A DNA stretch of 34,089 bases from an uncultured Prevotellaceae bacterium (lineage in GTDB: Bacteria; Bacteroidota; Bacteroidia; Bacteroidales; Bacteroidaceae), in contig CADCFA010000013.1 in NCBI GenBank assembly GCA_902800595.1, positions 1 through 34,089 on the forward strand, written 5' to 3'. Below are positions 1 through 6,883 of the stretch, piece after piece (positions within the stretch are counted from its first letter, which is position 1; each line of letters opens with the position of its first letter). A program made the position numbers and the translations under genes. The notes under the pieces are model-generated. The model had not been told where the DNA came from and searched no databases. It worked only from the letters and a program-made list of their open reading frames with translations.

Positions 1-46
1 CAGACTTCTCTTTCAGCAGTTGTATAATATGAAATGGCAGCTTCAT
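1..46 (-). CDS. Partial CDS at left edge, N-terminus only
   Basis: An ATG at 46-44 opens a frame (MKLPFHIIQLLKEKS) that runs off the left edge. A Bacteroidota -7 box lies 17 nt upstream at 71-64, and the spacing matches other genes in this window. Only 15 codons are visible, so no family can be named. The call rests on the promoter and open frame alone. Confidence 0.4.
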   Translation of the reverse strand, partial: MKLPFHIIQLLKEKS

Positions 47-63
47 TGCAAACAATATTTTTG

Positions 64-71
64 CAAAAGTA
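64..71 (-). promoter_or_regulatory. Promoter -7 box (TACTTTTG) for the left-edge gene
   Basis: TACTTTTG on the minus strand fits the Bacteroidota consensus TAnnTTTG. No clear TTTG-type -33 box is seen at the expected distance. The predicted transcript would have a leader of about 12 nt before the ATG at 46. Confidence 0.45.
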
Positions 72-136
72 GTGCTTTTTTCTCAATTACTGCCACTTCG
101 TATCGTTTTTTATTTCTTTTTATACCAACATTTATA

Positions 137-841
137 TCAGTTTTCTGCTTCAACGAGACCTTTTTCTGTCAGGACGGCGAGTACATTTGAGGCCGACTGG
201 CGATCTCGCTTACTGCTGACGGCATTGTAGCGGGCAAGCATGTGGGCATCATCAGAGAGCAAGTTTGTCATATAGTCATCGTCGATACGCGTCACTGGGT
301 AGCGACCTTTCTCATTGGCATCAGTATCGATGAGATAACAACGATAACTGTTCAGTTTGCTTCTATTCAGCCAGAGGGCTGCTGAAGCCGAATGCAGGGC
401 GATGCTGGTCCCCAGCGGTGTAAATATACTTGCCACATTAGCTCCAAAGCCCAACAGGAAAGCGCCGTCGTTGATATGATAGACTGCGATGAGCAGTTTG
501 TTGCCGGCATAAGGATAAGCCTGCACATATTGCTGCGTATCAAGGATGATATCGTTGCAGCGCAGATTGCGACAGTTCACATAGAGGTTCTTGCCGAAAG
601 AGATGGCAAACACCTCTTTTTTCAGAATACGGTCAGTTGCCTTATCGCCCGACTTCACCTTATAGTCTGTCTCATCCATCTTGATCTGAGGAAGCATTTC
701 CGAACGTCCGTCCACAAGCGACTCGATGGTATTCCAGTTATGAGTCTTGTAGTCTGAATAAGTCATACAGTACTTTGCAGGTTGTGCCATCATCATCGTT
801 GGCAGACAGCTAACCATCATCAATAATAAGAACTTTTTCAT
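137..841 (-). CDS. Exported protein of unknown function
   Basis: This 234-residue protein begins with a clear signal peptide (MKKFLLLMMVSCLPTMMMAQ, cleavage likely after MMMA-Q), so it should act in the periplasm or on the surface. The first part of the mature protein (about 40-110) alternates short strands with polar segments. A small Gly/Ala-rich hydrophobic segment (about residues 127-155, FLLGFGANVASIFTPLGTSIALHSASAA) could be a membrane or glycine-loop element. I do not recognise the family with certainty; it faintly resembles DUF6563-type Bacteroides proteins. It is monocistronic, with its own promoter at 904-911 and an upstream hairpin isolating it from the antitoxin region. Confidence 0.75.
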   Translation of the reverse strand: MKKFLLLMMVSCLPTMMMAQPAKYCMTYSDYKTHNWNTIESLVDGRSEMLPQIKMDETDYKVKSGDKATDRILKKEVFAISFGKNLYVNCRNLRCNDIILDTQQYVQAYPYAGNKLLIAVYHINDGAFLLGFGANVASIFTPLGTSIALHSASAALWLNRSKLNSYRCYLIDTDANEKGRYPVTRIDDDYMTNLLSDDAHMLARYNAVSSKRDRQSASNVLAVLTEKGLVEAEN

Positions 842-903
842 ATTGTAATCCTTTCTTTTAAAAATTCAACAATCTCGAATGTGTCACTATTTGTTTGACG
901 GTG

Positions 904-935
904 CAAAAGTAGGTCAGTATATCCAGACCACCAAG
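904..935 (-). promoter_or_regulatory. Promoter for the exported protein gene
   Basis: Minus strand TACTTTTG at 911-904 fits TAnnTTTG exactly. A CTTG (one mismatch to the -33 TTTG) lies at 935-932 with a 20-nt spacer. The start codon at 841 follows after a leader of roughly 55-60 nt with AAAGGA just before the ATG. Confidence 0.6.
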
Positions 936-964
936 TTTTCAGGCAAGAATCCTCCATACTTGTA

Positions 965-1020
965 GCGACACATAGGCTTATATACGACAAAAGGGCCCGA
1001 AGGCCCTCCTATTGTGTCGC
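965..1020 (-). terminator. Nested hairpin, probable terminator after the toxin relic
   Basis: Read on the minus strand, AGGGCC-TTCG-GGCCCT (1007-992) is a 6-bp stem with a stable UUCG loop followed by TTTTG, as expected for an intrinsic terminator of transcripts coming from 1433-1770. An outer perfect 8-bp inverted repeat, GCGACACA at 965-972 and TGTGTCGC at 1013-1020, encloses it. On the plus strand the outer stem is followed by AGTTTTATT, so it may work in both directions. Confidence 0.6.
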
Positions 1021-1089
1021 AGTTTTATTCCTCAACGTGATGGGGATTCTTAATTCTGTATCTCATAGATGTTCAAATCTCACATTGTC

Positions 1090-1433
1090 CTACTTTATTT
1101 CAAGCAGTTTCTGCTTGATATACTCTTGAATGTCGTAAGGGGTTACGTCGTAGACGGGTAACAGTTCCTCGAAGCCTTTTTCCTTGATGAAACGACTGCC
1201 GTTTGTCAGCATTGCCAACAATCCGCGAGTGCGCAATTTGTGCTCAGAATGTTCCAGAGCAGCCCTCTTTTAGTCAGCCATTTCATGAAATCCAAATCTT
1301 CACTCTGACGCTTTTCGATTTGTAAAGAAAGAGCCGTTCCGCCTACAAGCGTATATGGTTTTATACACTCCAAGCGTGAGATAGCCTCAAAAACCCTACC
1401 AGTATGTGGCGCCAAAGACTTTGAGTATTCCAT
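1090..1433 (-). pseudogene. AbiEii-type nucleotidyltransferase toxin, internally deleted
   Basis: The N-terminal frame (1433 to about 1290) carries the nucleotidyltransferase signature LVGGTALSLQI followed by SEDLDF, typical of AbiEii/AbiGii toxins. The C-terminal part survives in another frame: codons from 1263 read AALEHSEHKLRTRGLLAMLT and continue as FIKEKGFEELLPVYDV to a TAG at 1092-1090, a typical family C-terminus. About 140-160 residues of the usual middle are gone and the join is out of frame, so the ATG frame stops at 1206. The start lies 1 nt after the antitoxin stop. The toxin is almost surely inactive. The family assignment is from motifs. Confidence 0.8.
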
Positions 1434-1434
1434 A

Positions 1435-1770
1435 TCAAACTGACATTAATTTGTTGATGTAACGAGTTTCGATGCTTTTGACATAAGCTTCAGGGCGTTT
1501 CGCTCCGAAGTAATACCAGGCGTAAAGAATATTAAAAGTACGGAACATCTCACCCTGTGGAGCTACACGATCCAACCATACTCGCTTGACTTTTTTATAG
1601 CCAAAAAGCGGAAAGAGTTTATTAATGTCGTCAATATCAAGATAGAGCAGCACATGTTCAATCAATGCCTCGTCGGAAATGGATTTCATTTTCGACAGAT
1701 TGTAAGACCAAAAGCAATTCTCTTTCTTGAGCTTACGAAACAGTTGCTGTCTGGCACTATCTTTCATCAT
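1435..1770 (-). CDS. AbiEii-associated antitoxin-like protein
   Basis: This 111-residue helical protein has the pattern FWSYNLSKMKSISDEALIEH then YLDIDDINKLFPLFGYKKVKRVW. It resembles the small proteins (DUF6922-like) encoded directly upstream of AbiEii nucleotidyltransferases in many Bacteroidota. The expected role is to neutralise the toxin, but the downstream toxin gene is broken, so this may be an orphan antitoxin. The start is chosen at ATG 1770 because a well-formed promoter (TTTG at 1809-1806, TATCTTTG at 1785-1778) lies inside any longer frame. The transcript would then be nearly leaderless. An alternative ATG is at 1767. Confidence 0.7.
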   Translation of the reverse strand: MMKDSARQQLFRKLKKENCFWSYNLSKMKSISDEALIEHVLLYLDIDDINKLFPLFGYKKVKRVWLDRVAPQGEMFRTFNILYAWYYFGAKRPEAYVKSIETRYINKLMSV

Positions 1771-1777
1771 GTGCTTG

Positions 1778-1809
1778 CAAAGATACAGCATTTTTCTGAA
1801 ACTTCCAAA
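1778..1809 (-). promoter_or_regulatory. Promoter of antitoxin-toxin relic
   Basis: TTTG (1809-1806), a 20-nt spacer and TATCTTTG (1785-1778) match the Bacteroidota -33/-7 consensus. The -7 box ends 7 nt before the chosen ATG at 1770, implying a leaderless or near-leaderless mRNA. The repeat array at 1833-1910 lies immediately upstream. Confidence 0.7.
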
Positions 1810-1832
1810 CATTCATTCATATTTCTCAATGA

Positions 1833-1910
1833 AAAGCCACTTTTCGCACTGCAATTAGTTACTTTTTGATTGGTGAAAAGTTACTTTTAGGATGGTGAAA
1901 AGTTGCTATT
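1833..1910. repeat. Degenerate 22-nt-period repeat with AAAAGT/ACTTTT dyads
   Basis: Successive units start at 1833, 1855, 1877 and 1899. The clearest is AAAGTTACTTTTAGGATGGTGA (1877-1898). Unit 1855-1876 differs mainly at its left end and in the middle, and the outer units are more degenerate. Each of the better units contains a dyad such as AAAAGT-T-ACTTTT or GAAAAG-CCA-CTTTTC. The array lies directly upstream of the antitoxin promoter, so it could be an operator or activator site. Confidence 0.55.
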
Positions 1911-1913
1911 TAA

Positions 1914-2090
1914 ATGCAAAATCTCCCCCCGGAACTGCGCGAGTATTACAATGACAAGATCAACTTCAAAAACGAGTTCGACAAGACCACCTATCAGAAG
2001 TTAGGACGTGCCCTCAGTGATCAGAGCTTCAACTTCGACACCGACCGCCGCGCCTCAGGCCACATCTATCTGCTCACAGAAAATGGGTAG
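1914..2090 (+). other. 58-codon ORF, possible C-terminal gene fragment
   Basis: ATG at 1914 opens a 58-residue frame ending at TAG 2088-2090. The composition is protein-like: ELREYYNDKINFKNEFDK, then LGRALSDQSFNFDTDRRASG, ending in HIYLLTENG. The GC-rich third positions differ from the AT-rich DNA just upstream, so this looks like the tail of a longer gene whose 5' part is lost, rather than a functional small gene. No promoter box is seen. I do not recognise the family. It converges with the RsbW-like gene, 9 nt away. Confidence 0.4.
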
Positions 2091-2099
2091 ATAAAGAGT

Positions 2100-2498
2100 T
2101 TACTTTTTGTGATGTAATGTGGTGGTGAGTACGTTTTCGCCGTTAACGTACTCATACTCTACGGTGTCCATCATGTAGATCACCATGAAGATACCTAACC
2201 CACCTACCTGGCGTTGCTCTATGGGCAGGGTGACGTCAGGCTGTTCGCTTTTGAGTGGGTTGAATGGTGCCCCACCGTCGCGAAAACGCATGGTGAAACA
2301 ATCCTTCTCATACTGGATCTCCACATCGATGTAATCGCTTCCAGAATAGCTAACGATATTCAGCACCAGCTCCTCAACCACCACACAGATGATTCTCCAC
2401 ATATCTTGATCCAGCGATACCACTTCCTCTATCTGAGTGATGGTCTGGATGATTTCGATACCTTTGCCCTGTATGGGTTGAAAATGTAACTGCTTCAT
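2100..2498 (-). CDS. RsbW-like anti-sigma/serine kinase ATPase (HATPase_c_2)
   Basis: This is a single-domain 132-residue GHKL ATPase of the RsbW/SpoIIAB type. It has an N-box around residues 42-48 (EELVLNI), a G1 box DGGAPFNPL (about 74-82) and a G2 loop VGGLGIFMV (about 97-105). Such proteins usually bind a sigma factor or phosphorylate a STAS-domain anti-anti-sigma partner in a partner-switching pathway. No STAS protein, SpoIIE phosphatase or sigma factor is nearby. It starts 12 nt after the EamA relic and has no promoter box of its own, so it is probably the last gene of the aromatic amino acid operon. Partner and target are unknown. Confidence 0.85.
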   Translation of the reverse strand: MKQLHFQPIQGKGIEIIQTITQIEEVVSLDQDMWRIICVVVEELVLNIVSYSGSDYIDVEIQYEKDCFTMRFRDGGAPFNPLKSEQPDVTLPIEQRQVGGLGIFMVIYMMDTVEYEYVNGENVLTTTLHHKK

Positions 2499-2510
2499 CT
2501 GGTTTGAAAA

Positions 2511-2792
2511 TTAGCGTTTCTTTTCGGTGAGGTACATACCTGCAAGGATCAGTATGGTACCAAAGGCGAACATCAGCACTTCATCCTGCCACACCTTGGA
2601 AAACCAGCGATGGTTTCTCTTGAGCGAATAGCCCAGCAGCAGGAGATAGGCAATGATGAAACGCAACGTGAAGATCTGTGCAGGGGATAAGCCACTAAGT
2701 AGCAGCAACTTGGTGCAGACAAACGTCGAGCCCCAGATTGCTACTACTATAAAGGCTACCAGATGGTAGATAAGTTTATTGCTTGATTTCAA
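2511..2792 (-). pseudogene. EamA/DMT transporter relic with large in-frame internal deletion
   Basis: The 93-residue product starts as a normal EamA-family drug/metabolite transporter (AIWGSTFVCTKLLLLSGLSP, then two membrane helices to about residue 70). It ends with a motif typical of the extreme C-terminus of the family (FGTILILAGMYLTEKKR). Full-length members have about 290 residues and ten helices, so roughly 200 residues in the middle are missing while the frame is intact. Its start overlaps the end of tyrA by 17 nt. It is unlikely to transport anything, though an expressed miniature membrane protein cannot be excluded. Confidence 0.75.
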
Positions 2793-3570
2793 TGTCGCGC
2801 TTCACATTATTTCGGATCTTCGTGAGATAGCCCTTCATGCCCTCAGCATCCTTGTTGTCGATGATCTCCAACAGCTCCTTCAGCTCCGTACGGATCTGGG
2901 ATACCTGATCATGGGTATAGGGGTTGAAGAGGATTTCCTGAAGCAGATAGTCATCCTCGTTGAGCACACCTTTGGCAATGCGCATGTGGCGCTTGAAGGT
3001 GGTACCTGGGGCATCCTGATGCTTCATGACAGCGGCAAATACGAAGGTTGACACAAAGGGGATTGACAGCGAGTAAGCCACCGTCTTATCATGCTCCTCG
3101 AAGGTGTATTCGTAGATGTTCAGTCCCAGCTTCTGATAGAGGTCCTTGAAGAAGATACGTCCCATATAGTCGCCCTCGCTGATGATGATGGCATTCTCTT
3201 CAGAGAGTTGCTGCAGGTTGGCAAACGTAGGTCCGAACATCGGGTGAGTGGATACATAGCGCATCCCCGTGCTCTCGTAGAACTCCTTCATATCGGTCTT
3301 CACGGAGGCGATGTCGCTGATGATACACTCCTTGGGCAGATAGGGAATCACCTCTTTGAATACTGGAATCGTATATTTCAGCGTGACGGCATTGATCAAC
3401 AATTCCGGCTTAAACTCGCGTATCTCTTCGTAAGAGGTAAAACGCTGGCAATTGTAGGTGAAGCGCATCCGTTTGGGATCGCGCTCAAAGACTGCCACCT
3501 CGTGGTCGAAACTCAGCAGGTCGATGAAGAATGATCCCATCTTGCCTGCTCCCATTACTAATATTTTCAT
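2776..3570 (-). CDS. tyrA: Prephenate dehydrogenase
   Basis: The protein oxidises and decarboxylates prephenate to 4-hydroxyphenylpyruvate, the committed step to tyrosine. An N-terminal Rossmann motif (GAGKMGSFF, residues 7-15) binds NAD(P). The catalytic-region signature STHPMFGPT lies near residues 107-115. The all-helical C-terminal half has the YSLSIPFVSTF segment usual for the family. At 264 residues it is a plain TyrA without a fused mutase or ACT domain, and the mutase is supplied by the gene upstream. It follows the DAHP synthase gene after 39 nt and overlaps the transporter relic by 17 nt. Confidence 0.92.
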   Translation of the reverse strand: MKILVMGAGKMGSFFIDLLSFDHEVAVFERDPKRMRFTYNCQRFTSYEEIREFKPELLINAVTLKYTIPVFKEVIPYLPKECIISDIASVKTDMKEFYESTGMRYVSTHPMFGPTFANLQQLSEENAIIISEGDYMGRIFFKDLYQKLGLNIYEYTFEEHDKTVAYSLSIPFVSTFVFAAVMKHQDAPGTTFKRHMRIAKGVLNEDDYLLQEILFNPYTHDQVSQIRTELKELLEIIDNKDAEGMKGYLTKIRNNVKRDIEIKQ

Positions 3571-3609
3571 ATTATAATGTAAAAATTAGAAAATGTAACA
3601 ATGTAAGAA

Positions 3610-4674
3610 TTACTTGTTAATGATCTCAATCTGTTGACGGACTGACTCCTCGTGGATATTCTCAAAGACATGGGCGACGAACTCCGGATCCATGCCACAG
3701 AGTGAGCCCTGGGCACCACGCTTGTTCAGGATCTCATTGTAACGGTTGGCCTGCAGCACCGTCATGTTGTGCTCCTTCTTATACTGACCAATCTCACGGC
3801 ACACCTTCATACGCTTGGCGAGCAGATCCATCAGCTGGTTATCGAGTTCGTCGATCTGCTTACGGAGCTGAGTGATACCCTCTGTCGTGGTGTGCTCATC
3901 GCGAATCACCAAGAGACTCAAGATATAGTCGAGCACATCAGGTGTCACCTGCTGCTTAGCATCGCTCCATGCCTTATCAGGATCGCAGTGACTCTCAATG
4001 ATCAATCCATCGAAGCCCAGGTCCATTGCCTGCTGACAGAGCGGTGCAATCAGTTCACGACGGCCTCCGATGTGTGAAGGATCGCAGATCAATGGCAGGG
4101 CTGGGATACGGCGACGCAACTCGATGGGAATCTGCCACATGGGTGCATTGCGATAGATCTTCTGCTCGTAGCTGGAGAAGCCGCGATGGATGGCACCTAA
4201 GCGCTTCACACCAGCCTGGTTCAGACGCTCCAGCGCACCTATCCAAAGCTCTATGTCGGGATTCACGGGGTTCTTCACAAATACAGGCACATCGACACCT
4301 TTCAGGGAGTCGGCAATCGCCTGCATGGCAAAGGGGTTGGCAGAGGTGCGGGCACCTATCCAGAGGATATCGATGCCATACTTCAGACACAGCTCTACAT
4401 GCTCTGGTGTAGCCACCTCGGTAGAGACCAGCATCTTGGTATCCTCCTTCACCTGCTTCATCCATACGAGCGCAGGCTCACCATGTCCCTCGAAACCACC
4501 TGGCTTCGTACGGGGCTTCCAGACACCTGCACGGAAGTTGTGGCAGCCTTTCATTGCCAACTCGCGGGCTGTTGTCATCACTTGTTCCTCAGTCTCAGCA
4601 GAGCAAGGGCCTGCAATCACGAAGGGACGTTCATTGTCACTCGGTAAATTCAGTGGTGCTAATTCTAGTTCCAT
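3610..4674 (-). CDS. DAHP synthase / chorismate mutase fusion
   Basis: Residues 1 to about 255 are a KdsA-like (type I beta) DAHP synthase, which condenses phosphoenolpyruvate and erythrose 4-phosphate. Visible motifs are FVIAGPCSAE, FRAGVWKPRT, HRGFSSYE and CDPSHIGG. Residues about 265-354 form an AroQ-type chorismate mutase (LRKQIDELDNQLMDLLAKR, then EIGQYKKEHN) that makes prephenate. This fusion order is usual in Bacteroidota and lets the mutase domain mediate feedback control of the synthase. It begins 2 nt after the aminotransferase stop. All expected regions are present. Confidence 0.95.
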   Translation of the reverse strand: MELELAPLNLPSDNERPFVIAGPCSAETEEQVMTTARELAMKGCHNFRAGVWKPRTKPGGFEGHGEPALVWMKQVKEDTKMLVSTEVATPEHVELCLKYGIDILWIGARTSANPFAMQAIADSLKGVDVPVFVKNPVNPDIELWIGALERLNQAGVKRLGAIHRGFSSYEQKIYRNAPMWQIPIELRRRIPALPLICDPSHIGGRRELIAPLCQQAMDLGFDGLIIESHCDPDKAWSDAKQQVTPDVLDYILSLLVIRDEHTTTEGITQLRKQIDELDNQLMDLLAKRMKVCREIGQYKKEHNMTVLQANRYNEILNKRGAQGSLCGMDPEFVAHVFENIHEESVRQQIEIINK

Positions 4675-4676
4675 AA

Positions 4677-5849
4677 TTATATTGCTTTTTTGATTCTTTC
4701 TAATGCTTGCTTGATTTTCTCTTCCTTGGCACAGAGGGAGATGCGGATGTAACGCTCACCATTCGAGCCGAAGATAAAGCCCGGGGTGATGAAGACACGA
4801 GCCTCGTGAAGTACCTTTTCAGTCAAGTCCTCAGCATTCTGGATATCTGCAGGAATCTTACCCCAGAGGAACATACCCACCTGGTTCTTATCATAGGTAC
4901 AACCCAGTGCATCCATAATCTTCTCAGCCCACTGACGACGACGGGCATAGGTGTTGATGTTATACTCACGATGCCAAGCCTCATCATTGTTATATGCCTC
5001 TGCAGCAGCTAGTTGGATGCCGCGGAAGGTACCACTCTCGATATTCGACTGTACCTTCAGGATCCAAGAGATAAACTCAGCATTGGTGGCACAGAGGCCC
5101 ACACGCCAACCAGGCATGTTATGCGACTTCGACATCGAATTGAACTCGATGCAGCAGTCCTTGGCACCAGGTACCTGAAGGATGCTCAGGTGTTCCTCGC
5201 TCAGGATAAAGCTGTAGGGGTTGTCATTCACCACGACGATGCCGTGATCCTTGGCAAACTTCACCAGACGCTCGTAGGTCTCACGCTGCGCACGTCCACC
5301 CGTCGGCATGTTGGGATAGTTGGTCCACATGAGTTTCACCTTCGAGAGATCCATCTTCTCAAGCTCCTCGAAGTCAGGTTGCCAGCCATTGTCCTCACGT
5401 AGATTGTAGTTCACGATCTTGGCACCCAGAATCTTCGAAAGCGAAGTGTAGGTGGGATAGCCAGGATTGGGCACCAGCACCTCATCGTCAGGATTCACAA
5501 AGGCAAGGGTGACATGAAGGATTCCCTCCTTCGAGCCAATCAGGGGAAGCACCTCTGTCTTGGCATCGAGATCAACATTATACCAACGCTTATAAAAACC
5601 TGCCATCGCCTCGCGCAACTCGGGCGTACCCATCGTGGGCTGATAGCCGTGAGCATTGGGCTGACGCGCCACCTCACACAGCTTTTCGATGGTCTGCTCT
5701 GATGGTGGCATATCAGGACTGCCAATGGCAAGACTGATAATATCCTTGCCCTCTGCATTCATCTGAGCCACCTCTTTCAACTTGCGGCTGAAGTAGTACT
5801 CCTGTACCAGACTCAGCCTGTCGGCTGGTTCAATTTGTTTGTTTGCCAT
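4677..5849 (-). CDS. PLP-dependent aminotransferase (probable aromatic aminotransferase)
   Basis: This fold-type I class I/II aminotransferase has the PLP lysine in SMSKSHNMPGWRVG (Lys241). Other family motifs are NPGYPTY (about 128-134), NYPNMPTG (about 177-184) and the C-terminal arginine region RYIRIS. At 390 residues it has the usual length. Placed between pheA and the DAHP synthase/mutase gene and overlapping pheA by 20 nt, it most likely transaminates phenylpyruvate and 4-hydroxyphenylpyruvate to Phe and Tyr. Sequence alone also allows aspartate or LL-diaminopimelate-type activity, so the substrate is inferred from context. Confidence 0.9.
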   Translation of the reverse strand: MANKQIEPADRLSLVQEYYFSRKLKEVAQMNAEGKDIISLAIGSPDMPPSEQTIEKLCEVARQPNAHGYQPTMGTPELREAMAGFYKRWYNVDLDAKTEVLPLIGSKEGILHVTLAFVNPDDEVLVPNPGYPTYTSLSKILGAKIVNYNLREDNGWQPDFEELEKMDLSKVKLMWTNYPNMPTGGRAQRETYERLVKFAKDHGIVVVNDNPYSFILSEEHLSILQVPGAKDCCIEFNSMSKSHNMPGWRVGLCATNAEFISWILKVQSNIESGTFRGIQLAAAEAYNNDEAWHREYNINTYARRRQWAEKIMDALGCTYDKNQVGMFLWGKIPADIQNAEDLTEKVLHEARVFITPGFIFGSNGERYIRISLCAKEEKIKQALERIKKAI

Positions 5850-6672
5850 CTTTATATTCTCCTAAAATCTTTAAATCTTTGGTTAATGGGATGATCGCAT
5901 CGATCGACTGGCGGTATCGTGTGAGATCGTCGTACATCACATCCACGTAGAACAGATACTCCCACTCGTGCCCGATAATCGGCAGCGACTGGATCTTCGT
6001 GAGGTTGATCTTGTAGAATGAGAGGATTGCCAACACATGAGAGAGAGAACCCTCCTCGTGAGGCAACGAAAAAACGATGCTCGACTTGTTGGCCTCTGTC
6101 AGCGGGCGCAACATATCTGCCTTGTTGGGATTCGACACCACGAGGAAACGGGTGAAGTTGTGCTTATTATCCTCAATATGATCCTCAAGAACCTTCAGAC
6201 CATACAGCTTTGCTGCCTCAGCATGACAGATAGCAGCCCAGCCTTTTTTCTGTCCCTCCGCAATCATCTTGGCAGAACCTGCCGTATCTTCAGCCTCCAC
6301 ATTCTTCAGTTGTGGGTGCTGAGCTAAGAACTCACGGCACTGCATCAGGGCTACAGGATGGGAGTGAACTTCTGTAATCGTATCCCAATCATCCTCTGGC
6401 AGACAGCAGATGCAATGTGAGATGTGGAGCTTGTGCTCCCCTACTACGGTAGTACCACTGTCACGCAACAGCTCGTAGTTGTGCAGCAGACTACCCGCAA
6501 TCGTATTCTCGATGGCGAGCATGCCGATGGCTGTGGGATCTTTCTTGATGGTATCAAAGACCTGCTCGAAGGTAGAGCAACAAATCAGCTGTATCTGTTC
6601 TCCCTCGAAATACAGGTGTGCCGCAATATCGTGGAACGACCCGATCAGTCCTTGAATGGCTATTCTCTTCAT
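5830..6672 (-). CDS. pheA: Prephenate dehydratase
   Basis: The protein converts prephenate to phenylpyruvate. The catalytic domain (residues 1 to about 180) has the AIENTIAGSL segment near 53-62 and the conserved NFTRF (172-176) that carries the catalytic threonine. A C-terminal ACT domain (about 190-275) starts SSIVFSLPHEEGSLSHVL and probably binds phenylalanine for feedback inhibition. The ESRP regulatory motif of enterobacterial PheA reads KIQSLP here. It is the first structural gene of the operon and is preceded by an attenuator (6710-6803) and a promoter (6884-6915). Confidence 0.95.
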   Translation of the reverse strand: MKRIAIQGLIGSFHDIAAHLYFEGEQIQLICCSTFEQVFDTIKKDPTAIGMLAIENTIAGSLLHNYELLRDSGTTVVGEHKLHISHCICCLPEDDWDTITEVHSHPVALMQCREFLAQHPQLKNVEAEDTAGSAKMIAEGQKKGWAAICHAEAAKLYGLKVLEDHIEDNKHNFTRFLVVSNPNKADMLRPLTEANKSSIVFSLPHEEGSLSHVLAILSFYKINLTKIQSLPIIGHEWEYLFYVDVMYDDLTRYRQSIDAIIPLTKDLKILGEYKDGKQTN

Positions 6673-6709
6673 TTTACTTTTTTATCTTTTTATTTTTTTA
6701 CCTTTAAAT

Positions 6710-6803
6710 AAAAAACTCCGCTTTCACCTTGTTGTGAAGCGGAGCCTTATTTTATCTTCAAATGATCAATCTCAAATTTTACTTACGGCCAACCGCTTCA
6801 CAA
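6710..6803 (-). promoter_or_regulatory. Tyr/Phe attenuator: antiterminator and terminator upstream of pheA
   Basis: Three arms are visible on the minus strand. Arm X is TTGTGAAGCGG (6803-6793), inside the last codons of the leader peptide. Arm Y is CTCCGCTTCAC plus AA (6744-6732). Arm Z is GTGAAAGCGGAG (6727-6716), followed by six T (6715-6710). Y pairs with Z over 11 bp with one bulged A, giving an intrinsic terminator. Y pairs with X over 11 perfect bp (CCGCTTCACAA), and a further 4 bp can form after a 2-nt bulge, giving an antiterminator. A ribosome stalled on the Tyr/Phe codons (6838-6812) would leave X free, whereas one reaching the stop at 6781-6779 would cover X and allow termination. 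Confidence 0.85.
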
Positions 6804-6856
6804 TTTCTTGCAAAGTAAAAGTAATAACCGTAAAAGTATGCATTCGACATTGACAT
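6779..6856 (-). CDS. Tyr/Phe-rich leader peptide of the pheA operon
   Basis: A 25-codon frame starts at ATG 6856 (or at a second ATG, 6850) and ends at TAA 6781-6779. Residues 7-15 are YFYGYYFYF, five Tyr and three Phe in nine codons, followed by an ordinary tail ending VGRK. The promoter places transcription start about 20-25 nt upstream. The peptide acts by being translated: starvation for charged tRNA-Tyr or tRNA-Phe would stall the ribosome. The tail codons coincide with antiterminator arm X. This level of Tyr/Phe enrichment directly before pheA is very unlikely by chance. Confidence 0.85.
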   Translation of the reverse strand: MSMSNAYFYGYYFYFARNCEAVGRK

Positions 6857-6883
6857 ATTCTTTAATTTTTGCTTTATCGGGTG

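Noticed and set aside
1435-1812. Longer antitoxin starting at 1812
   Set aside because: A complete -33/-7 promoter (1809-1778) lies within the extra codons, so the start must be at or after about 1770.
4055-4465. A 136-codon minus-strand frame inside the DAHP synthase gene
   Set aside because: Same strand but out of frame with a complete, motif-bearing DAHP synthase; the Cys/Arg-rich product is typical of a shadow.
2776-6672. Aromatic amino acid genes as part of the polyene cluster itself
   Set aside because: They have their own promoter and attenuator, and the same gene set occurs as a housekeeping operon in Bacteroidota; only a regulatory or precursor link is proposed.
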